Part shown: positions 1 to 6,426 of the stretch, one piece after another
Numbering within the stretch: the stretch's first letter is position 1
How the letters are laid out: each line of letters opens with the position of its first letter
Source: Acidobacteriota bacterium
GTDB taxonomy: Bacteria; Acidobacteriota; Vicinamibacteria; Vicinamibacterales; UBA8438
Assembly: GCA_012963185.1 (NCBI GenBank)
Contig: DTWD01000278.1
Location: 1 to 19,833, forward strand
Reading direction: 5' to 3'
DNA: 19,833 nucleotides
Position numbers and translations under genes: made by a program
The notes under the pieces: generated by a model
Told to the model about the DNA's origin: nothing
What the model saw: only the letters and a program-made list of their open reading frames with translations
Databases searched by the model: none

Positions 1-453
1 CATACTCACGAGCAGTCCAGTTACAAACACAAGTGCAATAGTGACAACCGCGACGGGTTGTTTTTGGGTCTGTATTTGTCCTGCGAAGCGCATGCGGAGA
101 AATAAGGCACTGCCGGCAAGAATCAGGACGATGCCGAGTCCATGGGTGAGCCAGGTATTAATCTGTTTGATCGGCATCCGGTTTAGCACGGAAATCCCTA
201 GAATTGCGCCGGGAATGGAACCGAGAGCAAGTAACCCGACGGTCGCCCAATGAACTTCGCGCCGGATGGCGTAGAAACCGCCTCCAAATAGTTTCATGCC
301 ACTAGCAATCAACACGTCTGAACCAATAGCGATGGCCGGTGGAACACGTGCGATGAGAACCAGCGCCGGCGTCAGAAGTGCGCCACCACCGGTCGATGTG
401 GCACCGACTAGCATTCCTACAAAGAAACCGATGAGAGTTGGAGTGAAATTCAC
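1..453 (-). CDS. TauE/SafE family sulfite/organosulfonate exporter, 3' end cut off by the window
   Basis: The minus strand stays open from the window edge. It translates to a hydrophobic protein starting VNFTPTLIGFFVGMLVG, followed by the glycine-rich STGGGALLTPALV and IGSDVLIASGMKLFGGG, which is typical of the first half of TauE/SafE (PF01925) permeases. Known members export sulfite, sulfoacetate or related anions across the inner membrane. About 151 residues are visible against a usual 250-270, so the second half lies outside the window. I chose GTG at 453 because VNFTPTLIG is where homologues normally begin. A TTG at 459 is the only other start codon before an in-frame stop at 526-528. No strong ribosome binding site is visible. 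The gene is divergent from the sulfate-activating enzyme, which fits a sulfur role, but the substrate cannot be read from sequence. Confidence 0.85.
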   Translation of the reverse strand, partial: MNFTPTLIGFFVGMLVGATSTGGGALLTPALVLIARVPPAIAIGSDVLIASGMKLFGGGFYAIRREVHWATVGLLALGSIPGAILGISVLNRMPIKQINTWLTHGLGIVLILAGSALFLRMRFAGQIQTQKQPVAVVTIALVFVTGLLVSM

Positions 454-457
454 AGGC

Positions 458-488
458 AAAAAACCCCGGGGGGAGGTGACTACCTCCC
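458..488 (-). terminator. Hairpin plus T6 run in the exporter leader (possible attenuator)
   Basis: On the minus strand, GGGAGGT (488-482) pairs perfectly with ACCTCCC (477-471) across a 4-nt loop. CCCGGGG and then TTTTTT (463-458) follow, a few bases before the exporter GTG. A stem followed by a T-run resembles an intrinsic terminator. In this leader position it could act as an attenuator, or hold the only purine-rich GGGAGG element in a stem. The 7-nt gap between stem and T-run is longer than in a textbook terminator, so this is tentative. Confidence 0.35.
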
Positions 489-765
489 AGGCTTTCGGTC
501 TTTCGTGTTTTTGGGTTCTGCCTTGCTACAAGGCAGCAGTTACTGTGAGATGACCGTCAGCGTAGGGGCCCCTATGGGGCTCCATACAAACGCAGCTAGA
601 AGTACAACCGGGTTTAGGCAACGCGCGCATACGCCCCTGATTGTAGCAGGTGGCTTCGTCGTAGAGTCAAGCGCAGTGGTGCCAGCCGTGGTAGCCTAAC
701 TAGTTGGTTTCCATCTAGTTGACCTCTTTATTGAATCCAGTAAGGGATAAAGGAGTAGCGCAGTC
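460..765. other. 306-bp divergent intergenic region with several hairpins
   Basis: No convincing gene lies here: the only plus-strand reading frame (505-699) has no ribosome binding site and no recognisable family. Besides the hairpin/T-run at 458-488, it holds a perfect 8-bp stem CTGCCTTG/CAAGGCAG with a 3-nt loop (518-536), and GCCCC-TAT-GGGGC (568-580), which overlaps the self-complementary GGGGCCCC (565-572). CTAGTTG occurs twice, at 700 and 715. These lie between two divergent sulfur-related genes, so regulatory structure is plausible, but I recognise no known riboswitch class. Confidence 0.5.
719..755 (+). promoter_or_regulatory. Candidate promoter and ribosome binding site of the sulfate-activation gene
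   Basis: TTGACC (719-724) resembles a -35 box, with TAAGGG (741-746) a poor -10 match 16 bp later. The ribosome binding site AAAGGAG (749-755) sits 10 bases before the TTG at 766 and supports that start. The ribosome binding site is the secure part; the promoter elements are weak. Confidence 0.35.
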
Positions 766-2493
766 TTGTCTGACCACCTGATTTCTCCGCACGGCGGAGT
801 TCTTGTCGATCTCTTTACTAATGAGGATCACCAAGCCGAACTCAAAGCTGCATCCCGAGATTGGCCATCGCATGACCTCACGGCGCGTCAGCAGTGTGAT
901 CTGGAATTGGTGATTAGTGGTGGATTTTCGCCGTTAACTGGTTTTCTCGGTCAGAAGGATTACGAGCGTGTCTGCTCGGAGATGCGACTAGCCGATGGGA
1001 CACTTTGGCCGATCCCCATCACGTTGGATATTCCTGAGTCTCTCGCGACAACACTGAGACCGGGCATTAATTTGGCATTACGGGATGAGGAAGGTGTCAT
1101 GATCGCTGTGCTCGCGGTCGAGGATGTTTGGTGCCCGGACCGGATGGTAGAAGCATCTACGGTATTCGGTACCACTAATGAAGAACACCCAGGCGTGGCA
1201 CATTTACTTTCTCGCACTGCGTCGCACTATGTGGGGGGGCGGGTCACGGCTTTACAGTCACTCACTCACTACGACTACAAGCAGTTGCGTCATACACCTG
1301 CGGAGCTGAGGAGTGAGTTTGCCAAACTCGGCTGGACCAAGGTTGTTGCGTTTCAAACCAGGAACCCGATGCACCGTGCTCACCAGGAGCTTACTTTACG
1401 AGCATCCAAGGATGTCGAAGCGAATCTTTTGATCCATCCGGTTGTTGGCTTAACGAAGCCAGGTGATGTTGACCACTACACGCGCGTTCGATGTTATCAA
1501 GCACTACTCCATCGCTACCCGTCACAGACCGCGATGTTGTCACTGTTGCCGCTTGCCATGCGTATGGGCGGGCCGAGAGAAGCCGTGTGGCATGCCATCA
1601 TCCGAAAGAATTATGGCTGTACGCATCTTATCGTGGGACGTGACCATGCAGGGCCTGGAAGTGATTCTAATGGGAACGCGTTTTATGGCCCCTATGATGC
1701 GCAGGAACTTTTGCATACTCACGAAGAGGAACTTGGCGTCACGATGGTGCCGTTCAAGATGATGGTCTATGTAGAAGATCTTGATTCGTACGTGCCGGTA
1801 GATGAAGTTCCGGACGGGAAACGCACTCTGAACATTTCAGGCACAGAGTTACGTGAGAGACTCGCTGAGGGCAAAGACATTCCTGAATGGTTTACGTTTT
1901 CGGATGTGGCGCAGGAACTCAGACGCAGTCACCCTCCGCGTCAGCAGCAAGGGCTTACGGTCTTTTTTACAGGGTTGTCAGGTTCTGGTAAGTCGACGAT
2001 TGCCAACGCTCTCCTGGTTAAATTATTAGAGGTTGGAGGACGGTCCGTTACGTTGCTTGACGGTGATTTAGTCCGTAAGAACCTTTCATCCGAACTCGGA
2101 TTTTCGAAGGAACATCGCGACCTGAATATTCGGCGCATTGGCTATGTCGCTTCTGAGATTACAAAGAACGGTGGCGTGGCAGTTTGTGCGCCGATTGCGC
2201 CGTACGATGCTGTTCGTAAAGATGTGCGCCGCGATGTCGCGCCAGTTGGTGGGTTTCTGCTGGTGCACGTCGATACGCCGTTAGAGGTTTGCGAAGAGCG
2301 AGACCGAAAAGGGTTGTACGCAAAGGCCCGCGCCGGGATCATTAAAGAATTCACGGGAATTTCTGATCCCTACGAAGAGCCTGCGGACGCGGATATCACG
2401 ATCGACACGACATCGTTAACGCCGGAAGAAGCAGCGCAGCAAATAATCCTTCAGCTTGAACGTGAGGGATACATAGGTCCTGATGAGGGCTAG
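766..2493 (+). CDS. Bifunctional sulfate adenylyltransferase / adenylylsulfate kinase
   Basis: This 575-residue cytosolic enzyme makes APS from sulfate and ATP, then phosphorylates APS to PAPS, the activated sulfate for reduction or sulfation. The N-terminal ATP sulfurylase has a PUA-like part (about 1-165) and a catalytic part (about 170-390) with QTRNPMHRAH at 197-206 and GRDHAGPG at 291-298. The C-terminal APS kinase (about 398-575) has the P-loop GLSGSGKST (403-411), the DGD motif (432-434), HRDLNIRRIGYVA and FTGISDPYEEP. The kinase motifs look intact, as in the Aquifex-type bifunctional enzyme and unlike the degenerate regulatory domain of fungal ATP sulfurylase. Translation starts at TTG 766, giving MSDHLISPHGG, the usual N-terminus, preceded by AAAGGAG. 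It could be called sat/cysC. A DUF4202 gene follows 23 bp later. Confidence 0.95.
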   Translation: MSDHLISPHGGVLVDLFTNEDHQAELKAASRDWPSHDLTARQQCDLELVISGGFSPLTGFLGQKDYERVCSEMRLADGTLWPIPITLDIPESLATTLRPGINLALRDEEGVMIAVLAVEDVWCPDRMVEASTVFGTTNEEHPGVAHLLSRTASHYVGGRVTALQSLTHYDYKQLRHTPAELRSEFAKLGWTKVVAFQTRNPMHRAHQELTLRASKDVEANLLIHPVVGLTKPGDVDHYTRVRCYQALLHRYPSQTAMLSLLPLAMRMGGPREAVWHAIIRKNYGCTHLIVGRDHAGPGSDSNGNAFYGPYDAQELLHTHEEELGVTMVPFKMMVYVEDLDSYVPVDEVPDGKRTLNISGTELRERLAEGKDIPEWFTFSDVAQELRRSHPPRQQQGLTVFFTGLSGSGKSTIANALLVKLLEVGGRSVTLLDGDLVRKNLSSELGFSKEHRDLNIRRIGYVASEITKNGGVAVCAPIAPYDAVRKDVRRDVAPVGGFLLVHVDTPLEVCEERDRKGLYAKARAGIIKEFTGISDPYEEPADADITIDTTSLTPEEAAQQIILQLEREGYIGPDEG

Positions 2494-2516
2494 CTAGCGA
2501 TTACAGTTCTAGTGAT

Positions 2517-3122
2517 ATGGGAGGCAACCAGCAAGATGTCCGCTTGACCGAAGCCGTCAAGCGATTCGACCGAGCTAACGCTGACGACCCCAATACTGAA
2601 ACTGTCGACGGGGCGGATCATCCGAAAGAGCTACTTTACGCACGGAGGATGACCGCGATGCTTCAACAATTTGTTCCTGAGGCGTCCGACGAGGTTCAAC
2701 TCGCCGTACGCTGTCAACATATTTGTCGATGGAAGATTCCACGGGAAACCTATCCGGATGGTCGAGAAGGATACCGTCGTTGGCGAAGTGACTTGGCCAG
2801 ATTTCATGCAGATACAGCAGCATCGATCTTAGGTGAAGTCGGGTATGACCAGGAATTAATCAACCGGGTCTCAGTATTGCTGCGCAAAGAACGTCTGAAG
2901 TTTGACGAAGAAGTCCAACTTCTTGAAGATATTGCATGCCTTGTGTTTCTGACCCACTATTTACCAGCTTTTGTTCGTAAGCACGATTCAACAAAGGTAA
3001 TTCAGATTCTTCGCAAGACTTGGCGAAAGATGTCAGACCAAGGCCATGCCGCAGCTCTTCAACTCGAATGGGATAAAAAAACCAAGGCGGTCGTCGAGGC
3101 GGCTGTCTTGTCGACGCATTAA
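2517..3122 (+). CDS. DUF4202 family protein
   Basis: This 201-residue soluble, mostly helical protein carries the family block RCQHICRWKIPRETYP (65-80), followed by DGREGYRRWRSDLARFHA. The function is unknown. Conserved-looking His and acidic residues (H35, H68, H97, E137-D138) are spaced loosely like an HD-type metal site, but that comparison is speculative. It lies 23 bp downstream of the ATP sulfurylase/APS kinase on the same strand, so co-transcription and a role in sulfate activation or PAPS handling are reasonable inferences. The ATG at 2517 has no good ribosome binding site; the GGGAGG just after it lies within the coding frame. TTG 2544 is an alternative start. Confidence 0.85.
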   Translation: MGGNQQDVRLTEAVKRFDRANADDPNTETVDGADHPKELLYARRMTAMLQQFVPEASDEVQLAVRCQHICRWKIPRETYPDGREGYRRWRSDLARFHADTAASILGEVGYDQELINRVSVLLRKERLKFDEEVQLLEDIACLVFLTHYLPAFVRKHDSTKVIQILRKTWRKMSDQGHAAALQLEWDKKTKAVVEAAVLSTH

Positions 3123-3126
3123 GGCG

Positions 3127-4065
3127 TCAGAGTGTCGACTGGTTCGAGCTGTTGTGTTTGCGCCAAATTGCAGCGGCGACGCTTCCGACGAGCGAGTGCA
3201 GGACAGCTGAAATCGCACTGGGGATGGCTACTAGTGGACTCGTAAAATTCTGCTGGCCTAGGACAACGCCGAGGCCCGAGTTTTGCATGCCGACCTCGAT
3301 AGCGGCTGTCTGGGCGGCACGCTCTCCTTTAAGCCACTTTCTTCCAGCCGCGTAACCGAGTACAAAGCCGCCAGCATGAAGACACAAAATTGCCAAGAGA
3401 AGCCTAGGTCCGGCATCTAGTACGGCAGTTCGGTTGCTGCCGATCACGGAGGCGGCGATAAGAACGATTGTGACAACGGCGACGAGTGGAGCAACTGGCA
3501 GCATACGGTTACAGCTTTTCGGGAATTTCCATTTGAGTACAGCTCCTACGATTACCGGTAGGATGACAACTTGAACCGTATCTTGAAGTAACCCCAATGC
3601 TGGTACGTTAATTCGGTTGCCTGCGAGAATAGCGGTCAGTGCTGGTGTCATCAGAACTGCTAACAATGTTGAGGCCGTCGTCATAGAGACGGAGAGTGCA
3701 ACATCCGCACGAGCCAGGAATGCGATAACGTTTGATGCCGTGCCACCCGGGCAACATGCGACAAGAATAAGACCAATTGCGAATGGCGCGGGGAGGTTGA
3801 AAAGTAATCCGAGGCACCAGCCGAGTAATGGCATCAGCGTATATTGGAGAACGACGCCAGGGATTACGTTTCGGCGTTCTCTGGCTATGCGACGAAAATC
3901 ATCGAATCCTATCGTCATACCCATACTGAGCATGATGATGCCTAGGCCGATTGGAATAAGTGGTCCACTAAACCAGGAAAAAAGAGATGGTTTAACGAGA
4001 GAGAGACCGCTTGCCAATAGGACCCAAAATGGGAAGGCGTTCGTGATACTGGTAAGAACAGTCAC
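3127..4065 (-). CDS. Bile acid:sodium symporter (BASS/SBF) family transporter
   Basis: This 312-residue integral membrane protein has about ten hydrophobic segments. It carries the two family hallmarks: CCPGGTASNV (104-113) and EVGMQNSGLG (257-266), whose Glu and Gln belong to the sodium-binding region. Members use the sodium gradient to import organic anions. Bacterial relatives carry bile acids, pyruvate, pantoate or similar compounds, so the substrate here is open. Length is normal. The start is GTG at 4065; no good ribosome binding site is visible, and no other start codon was found in the upstream codons I read. It ends 4 bp from the DUF4202 stop in a tail-to-tail arrangement, with no clear terminator between them. 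It is divergent from the SDR gene across 70 bp. Confidence 0.92.
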   Translation of the reverse strand: MTVLTSITNAFPFWVLLASGLSLVKPSLFSWFSGPLIPIGLGIIMLSMGMTIGFDDFRRIARERRNVIPGVVLQYTLMPLLGWCLGLLFNLPAPFAIGLILVACCPGGTASNVIAFLARADVALSVSMTTASTLLAVLMTPALTAILAGNRINVPALGLLQDTVQVVILPVIVGAVLKWKFPKSCNRMLPVAPLVAVVTIVLIAASVIGSNRTAVLDAGPRLLLAILCLHAGGFVLGYAAGRKWLKGERAAQTAAIEVGMQNSGLGVVLGQQNFTSPLVAIPSAISAVLHSLVGSVAAAIWRKHNSSNQSTL

Positions 4066-4135
4066 GCTTTGTGAATTGTAGCGTTCATGGTCGGCGTAAA
4101 TGAACTTTACTAAATAAGAATACGGAGAGGATGCG

Positions 4136-4963
4136 ATGTCCTATCAATCAGATCTATTGCGAGGCAAGGTAGCACTCATTACCGGTGGTGGCACAGGAAT
4201 CTGTCGTGGCCTGGCGTTAGCGCTAGCGTCGCATGGCTGTGATGTTGCCATTACGAGTCGGAAAGAAGAACACTTGCTTCCGACGTGTCAAGACATCGAA
4301 GACATTGGTGTTCGCGCATTAGCTGTGTCTGGCGACGTACGCGATCCCGCAGCGGTAGATCGAACGGTCGATGAAACGATTAAGACGTTTGGTCATCTGG
4401 ACATTCTCGTGAATGGTGCTGCTGGAAATTTTTTATGTTTGGCTGAAAACCTGTCTCCGAATGGATTTGGTACCGTCGTTGATATTGATCTCAAGGGCAC
4501 ATTTCATATGTGCCGGTCAGCGTTTTCCCATCTAAAAAAGACTAATGGCGTAATTCTGAATATCAGTGCGACGTTGCATTATGTCGGAACGGTGGCGCAG
4601 TTGCATGTATCTGCGGCGAAGGCTGGAATCGATGCCTTGACAAGGAGCTTGGCGGTTGAGTGGGGTGAACACGGAATTCGGGTTAATGGCATTGCGCCCG
4701 GTCCCGTAGCTGATACGGAGGGCGTTCGACGGTTACTCGTCGGACCAGCCAAAGAAGAAGCTGAGAAGATGACACCACTGGGACGACTGGGTGAAGTAGA
4801 CGATGTATCGAAGGCTGCGCTTTACTTGTGTTCTGACCTCGCATCATATGTGACCGGTGTGACGCTGGTTGTAGATGGAGGTTTATGGCTCGCGTCGAGT
4901 CGAATGGCTGATGTGTGGGCACAGGGGGTACAGAGCCTACAAGAGAAGAAGTCGTCATCTTGA
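4136..4963 (+). CDS. SDR oxidoreductase of the peroxisomal 2,4-dienoyl-CoA reductase (DECR2) type
   Basis: This 275-residue Rossmann protein has the cofactor loop TGGGTGI (16-22) and NGAAGN (93-98). The classical YxxxK is absent: Lys162 sits in HVSAAK, with no Tyr four residues before it. The context DIDLKGTF (Asp118), ISATL and HVSAAKAGIDALTRSLAVEW, plus APGPVADTEG, closely follows peroxisomal 2,4-dienoyl-CoA reductase, which uses an Asp/Lys pair instead of Tyr. The expected reaction is NADPH-dependent reduction of 2,4-dienoyl-CoA to 3-enoyl-CoA in breakdown of polyunsaturated fatty acids. GGAGAGG five bases before the ATG supports the start. An enoyl-CoA isomerase-like gene at 13757 could act on its product. 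A generic FabG-type role is the alternative. Confidence 0.85.
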   Translation: MSYQSDLLRGKVALITGGGTGICRGLALALASHGCDVAITSRKEEHLLPTCQDIEDIGVRALAVSGDVRDPAAVDRTVDETIKTFGHLDILVNGAAGNFLCLAENLSPNGFGTVVDIDLKGTFHMCRSAFSHLKKTNGVILNISATLHYVGTVAQLHVSAAKAGIDALTRSLAVEWGEHGIRVNGIAPGPVADTEGVRRLLVGPAKEEAEKMTPLGRLGEVDDVSKAALYLCSDLASYVTGVTLVVDGGLWLASSRMADVWAQGVQSLQEKKSSS

Positions 4964-4994
4964 TTCAATGCCATTTGCTGGATGTCTGACGGTC

Positions 4995-5432
4995 CTACAC
5001 CCGGTCGTAATCTGGACGCCAATTCTTCACTGCCTGTTTGAGAGCGTTTGGGGAAGTGTTTTGGTCCAGCGCATCCTGGGTTAAATCTACTAGTTCTTCG
5101 TCTGATGCGAATCGTAATGCGACAATTTGCCCCATTGTTAGACGGCCAACTTGCGCTTTGAGCGCATCTGGTAGGAATGTTTGCATGCGTATTTGTTCTT
5201 CAAGTCGAATGACACGGTCCTGGGCCTTGAGCGCAAACAAGCGTGTGAACACGGCGACGACTATCAGGGAAATAGCGAGACCAACGCCGTTGAGGGTGTA
5301 AAAGCTAATTTCCTGCGTGACACGAAACAGTGCTCCGAAGAAATTAACTAATAAGAGTGGCAATGCAATGTAGTGGAATACTGGGATGAATTTTGCGTGG
5401 TTTTCGTAGTTCTGCGGTTTTTTTTCAGACAT
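4995..5432 (-). CDS. DUF6526 family membrane protein
   Basis: This 145-residue protein begins MSEKKPQNYENHAKFIPVFH. Two membrane segments follow (about 18-38 and 46-66), then a soluble helical tail with an amphipathic stretch (DRVIRLEEQIR), ALRFASDEEL (105-114) and the C-terminal KNWRPDYDRV. The NYxNHAKFxPxFH start and NWRPDY end are characteristic of DUF6526, whose function is unknown. Its length is typical. AAAGGAGAG just upstream on the minus strand supports the ATG at 5432. It converges on the SDR gene with 31 bp between stops, and its start is 91 bp from the divergent pterin dehydratase start. Confidence 0.88.
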   Translation of the reverse strand: MSEKKPQNYENHAKFIPVFHYIALPLLLVNFFGALFRVTQEISFYTLNGVGLAISLIVVAVFTRLFALKAQDRVIRLEEQIRMQTFLPDALKAQVGRLTMGQIVALRFASDEELVDLTQDALDQNTSPNALKQAVKNWRPDYDRV

Positions 5433-5523
5433 CGTGCTCTCCTTTACGTTTCTCGATCAACTATATAGAAGCAAGGTCTTGAGACGTGTTGGGATCAATT
5501 CAACTGTTGTCTGGAGGGGATCA

Positions 5524-5853
5524 ATGAGTGAACTTGCACAGGGAAAGTGCGTGCCGTGTCGAGCTGGAGTGCCGCCGCTAACCGAAAAAGAGCGGTCCAG
5601 CTTGCTGACTAAGCTTGGGGGTGATTGGGTAGTCGTTGACGGGCACCATCTGGAGATGGTTTATCGGTTAGATGATTTTCGTCAGGCTCTTGACTTTACG
5701 GTACGGGTTGGTGAGATGGCTGAAGAACAGGACCATCACCCGGATATCTATCTCACGTGGGGACAAGTCAAGGTCACAATATGGACTCACAAAATTGATG
5801 GGCTAACAGAAAGTGACTTTGTGTTTGCGGCGAAGTGCGACACATTACGGTGA
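5524..5853 (+). CDS. Pterin-4a-carbinolamine dehydratase (4a-hydroxytetrahydrobiopterin dehydratase)
   Basis: This 109-residue protein has the PCD signature: E67-x3-H71-H72-P73, then W79, H89 and D98. The two histidines and the later His are the active-site residues of the family. It dehydrates 4a-hydroxytetrahydropterin to quinonoid dihydropterin, recycling the cofactor of aromatic amino acid hydroxylases. No hydroxylase gene lies in the window. Some bacterial members are thought to serve molybdopterin metabolism instead, and the neighbour here is a MOSC protein. The frame is open upstream to 5434, but ATG 5524 has GGAGGGG at 5513-5519, and the family usually starts about here. The extra CxxC near the N-terminus (C9, C12) is also seen in other bacterial PCDs. 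Confidence 0.93.
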   Translation: MSELAQGKCVPCRAGVPPLTEKERSSLLTKLGGDWVVVDGHHLEMVYRLDDFRQALDFTVRVGEMAEEQDHHPDIYLTWGQVKVTIWTHKIDGLTESDFVFAAKCDTLR

Positions 5854-5862
5854 CCCGGTCGG

Positions 5863-6306
5863 TCAATTAGTATTGTCTTCCCAAGTTACGTCGTCACCCG
5901 CGGTGATTTCACCTCCCTGGAGGATTTCTGCGAACGCACCGCCTCCCCAATGCGCATCAAGTGCATTTTGCAGTCCCGGTACAGCTTCGTCCATGCGTTC
6001 ACATGGTCGCGTTTCGCCACGGATAAGAAGGCGGCAACCGCCGACCTGAAGGATCCGAGTGCGAGTATTTTCGAGATCGATTCCTGCGACTAAGACATTT
6101 GCACGGCGCAGGATGGGGTCGATATGAATTCCCATTGATTGAACCGCGAGGTTCCATCGTTCACGTGCGATTAGAGTGACTTGTCGGCGTCCACCTTGGT
6201 TGGCGCTATCGAGAAGGCCTTGTCCGGCGACGAGCGTTCCATGAGTGACGGGGTCCATCGGGCCGCGGTGAAACCGCTTGATCCAGATTTGTTCTATTTT
6301 CCCCAT
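5863..6306 (-). CDS. MOSC domain-containing protein
   Basis: This 147-residue protein consists of a single MOSC domain: IWIKRFHRGPMDPV (7-20), GQGLLDSANQGGRRQVTLI (28-46), RRAN (68-71), GGCRLLIRGETRPCERM (89-105) and WGGGAFAEIL. MOSC domains occur at the C-terminus of molybdenum cofactor sulfurases and in stand-alone bacterial proteins such as YiiM, and bind molybdopterin or handle sulfur through a conserved Cys. Candidate cysteines here are C91 and C102. Its substrate is not known. The ATG at 6306 has no clear ribosome binding site, and an 18-bp palindrome begins 4 bp upstream. The stop is 9 bp from that of the convergent pterin dehydratase. Confidence 0.9.
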   Translation of the reverse strand: MGKIEQIWIKRFHRGPMDPVTHGTLVAGQGLLDSANQGGRRQVTLIARERWNLAVQSMGIHIDPILRRANVLVAGIDLENTRTRILQVGGCRLLIRGETRPCERMDEAVPGLQNALDAHWGGGAFAEILQGGEITAGDDVTWEDNTN

Positions 6307-6310
6307 GAAG

Positions 6311-6328
6311 TTGGCGTGTACAAGCCAA
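6311..6328. promoter_or_regulatory. 18-bp near-perfect palindrome upstream of the MOSC gene
   Basis: TTGGCGTGTACAAGCCAA reads the same on both strands except for one mismatched pair. It is centred on TGTACA and lies 4 bp before the MOSC start codon, in the 120-bp divergent gap shared with the EphF-like gene's correct name, the EhpF-like gene. This is typical of a dimeric repressor operator, though it could also fold in the mRNA and affect MOSC translation. I cannot assign a regulator family. Confidence 0.5.
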
Positions 6329-6369
6329 GATATTACGAGTTATTCACTTGGTCTCAAAGGGGGTCACCC

Positions 6370-6403
6370 AATCTGGTGCGGAGCAGACCTTTAAAACCAG
6401 ATT
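6370..6403. repeat. 8-bp inverted repeat upstream of the EhpF-like gene
   Basis: AATCTGGT (6370-6377) and ACCAGATT (6396-6403) are perfect inverted copies separated by 18 nt, ending 23 bp before the adenylating-enzyme ATG. TAATAT (6412-6417) lies between the repeat and the gene and could be a -10 element. If so, transcription would begin almost at the start codon, with a very short leader. Confidence 0.35.
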
Positions 6404-6426
6404 AGCTAGTGTAATATCAAGGGTTG

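Noticed and set aside
505..699. 64-codon plus-strand open frame in the intergenic region before the sulfate-activation gene
   Set aside because: It has no ribosome binding site, a composition unlike a protein family I know, and it overlaps hairpins; probably not coding.
540..765. A known riboswitch upstream of the sulfate-activation gene
   Set aside because: I could not match the stems to any class whose conserved core I know (SAM, cobalamin, TPP, FMN).
3617..4081. 154-codon plus-strand open frame antisense to the symporter gene
   Set aside because: It is a mirror of the well-supported membrane transporter frame, without start signals or family resemblance.
5434..5523. N-terminal extension of the pterin dehydratase
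   Set aside because: ATG 5524 has a strong ribosome binding site, and the upstream frame overlaps the divergent promoter region.
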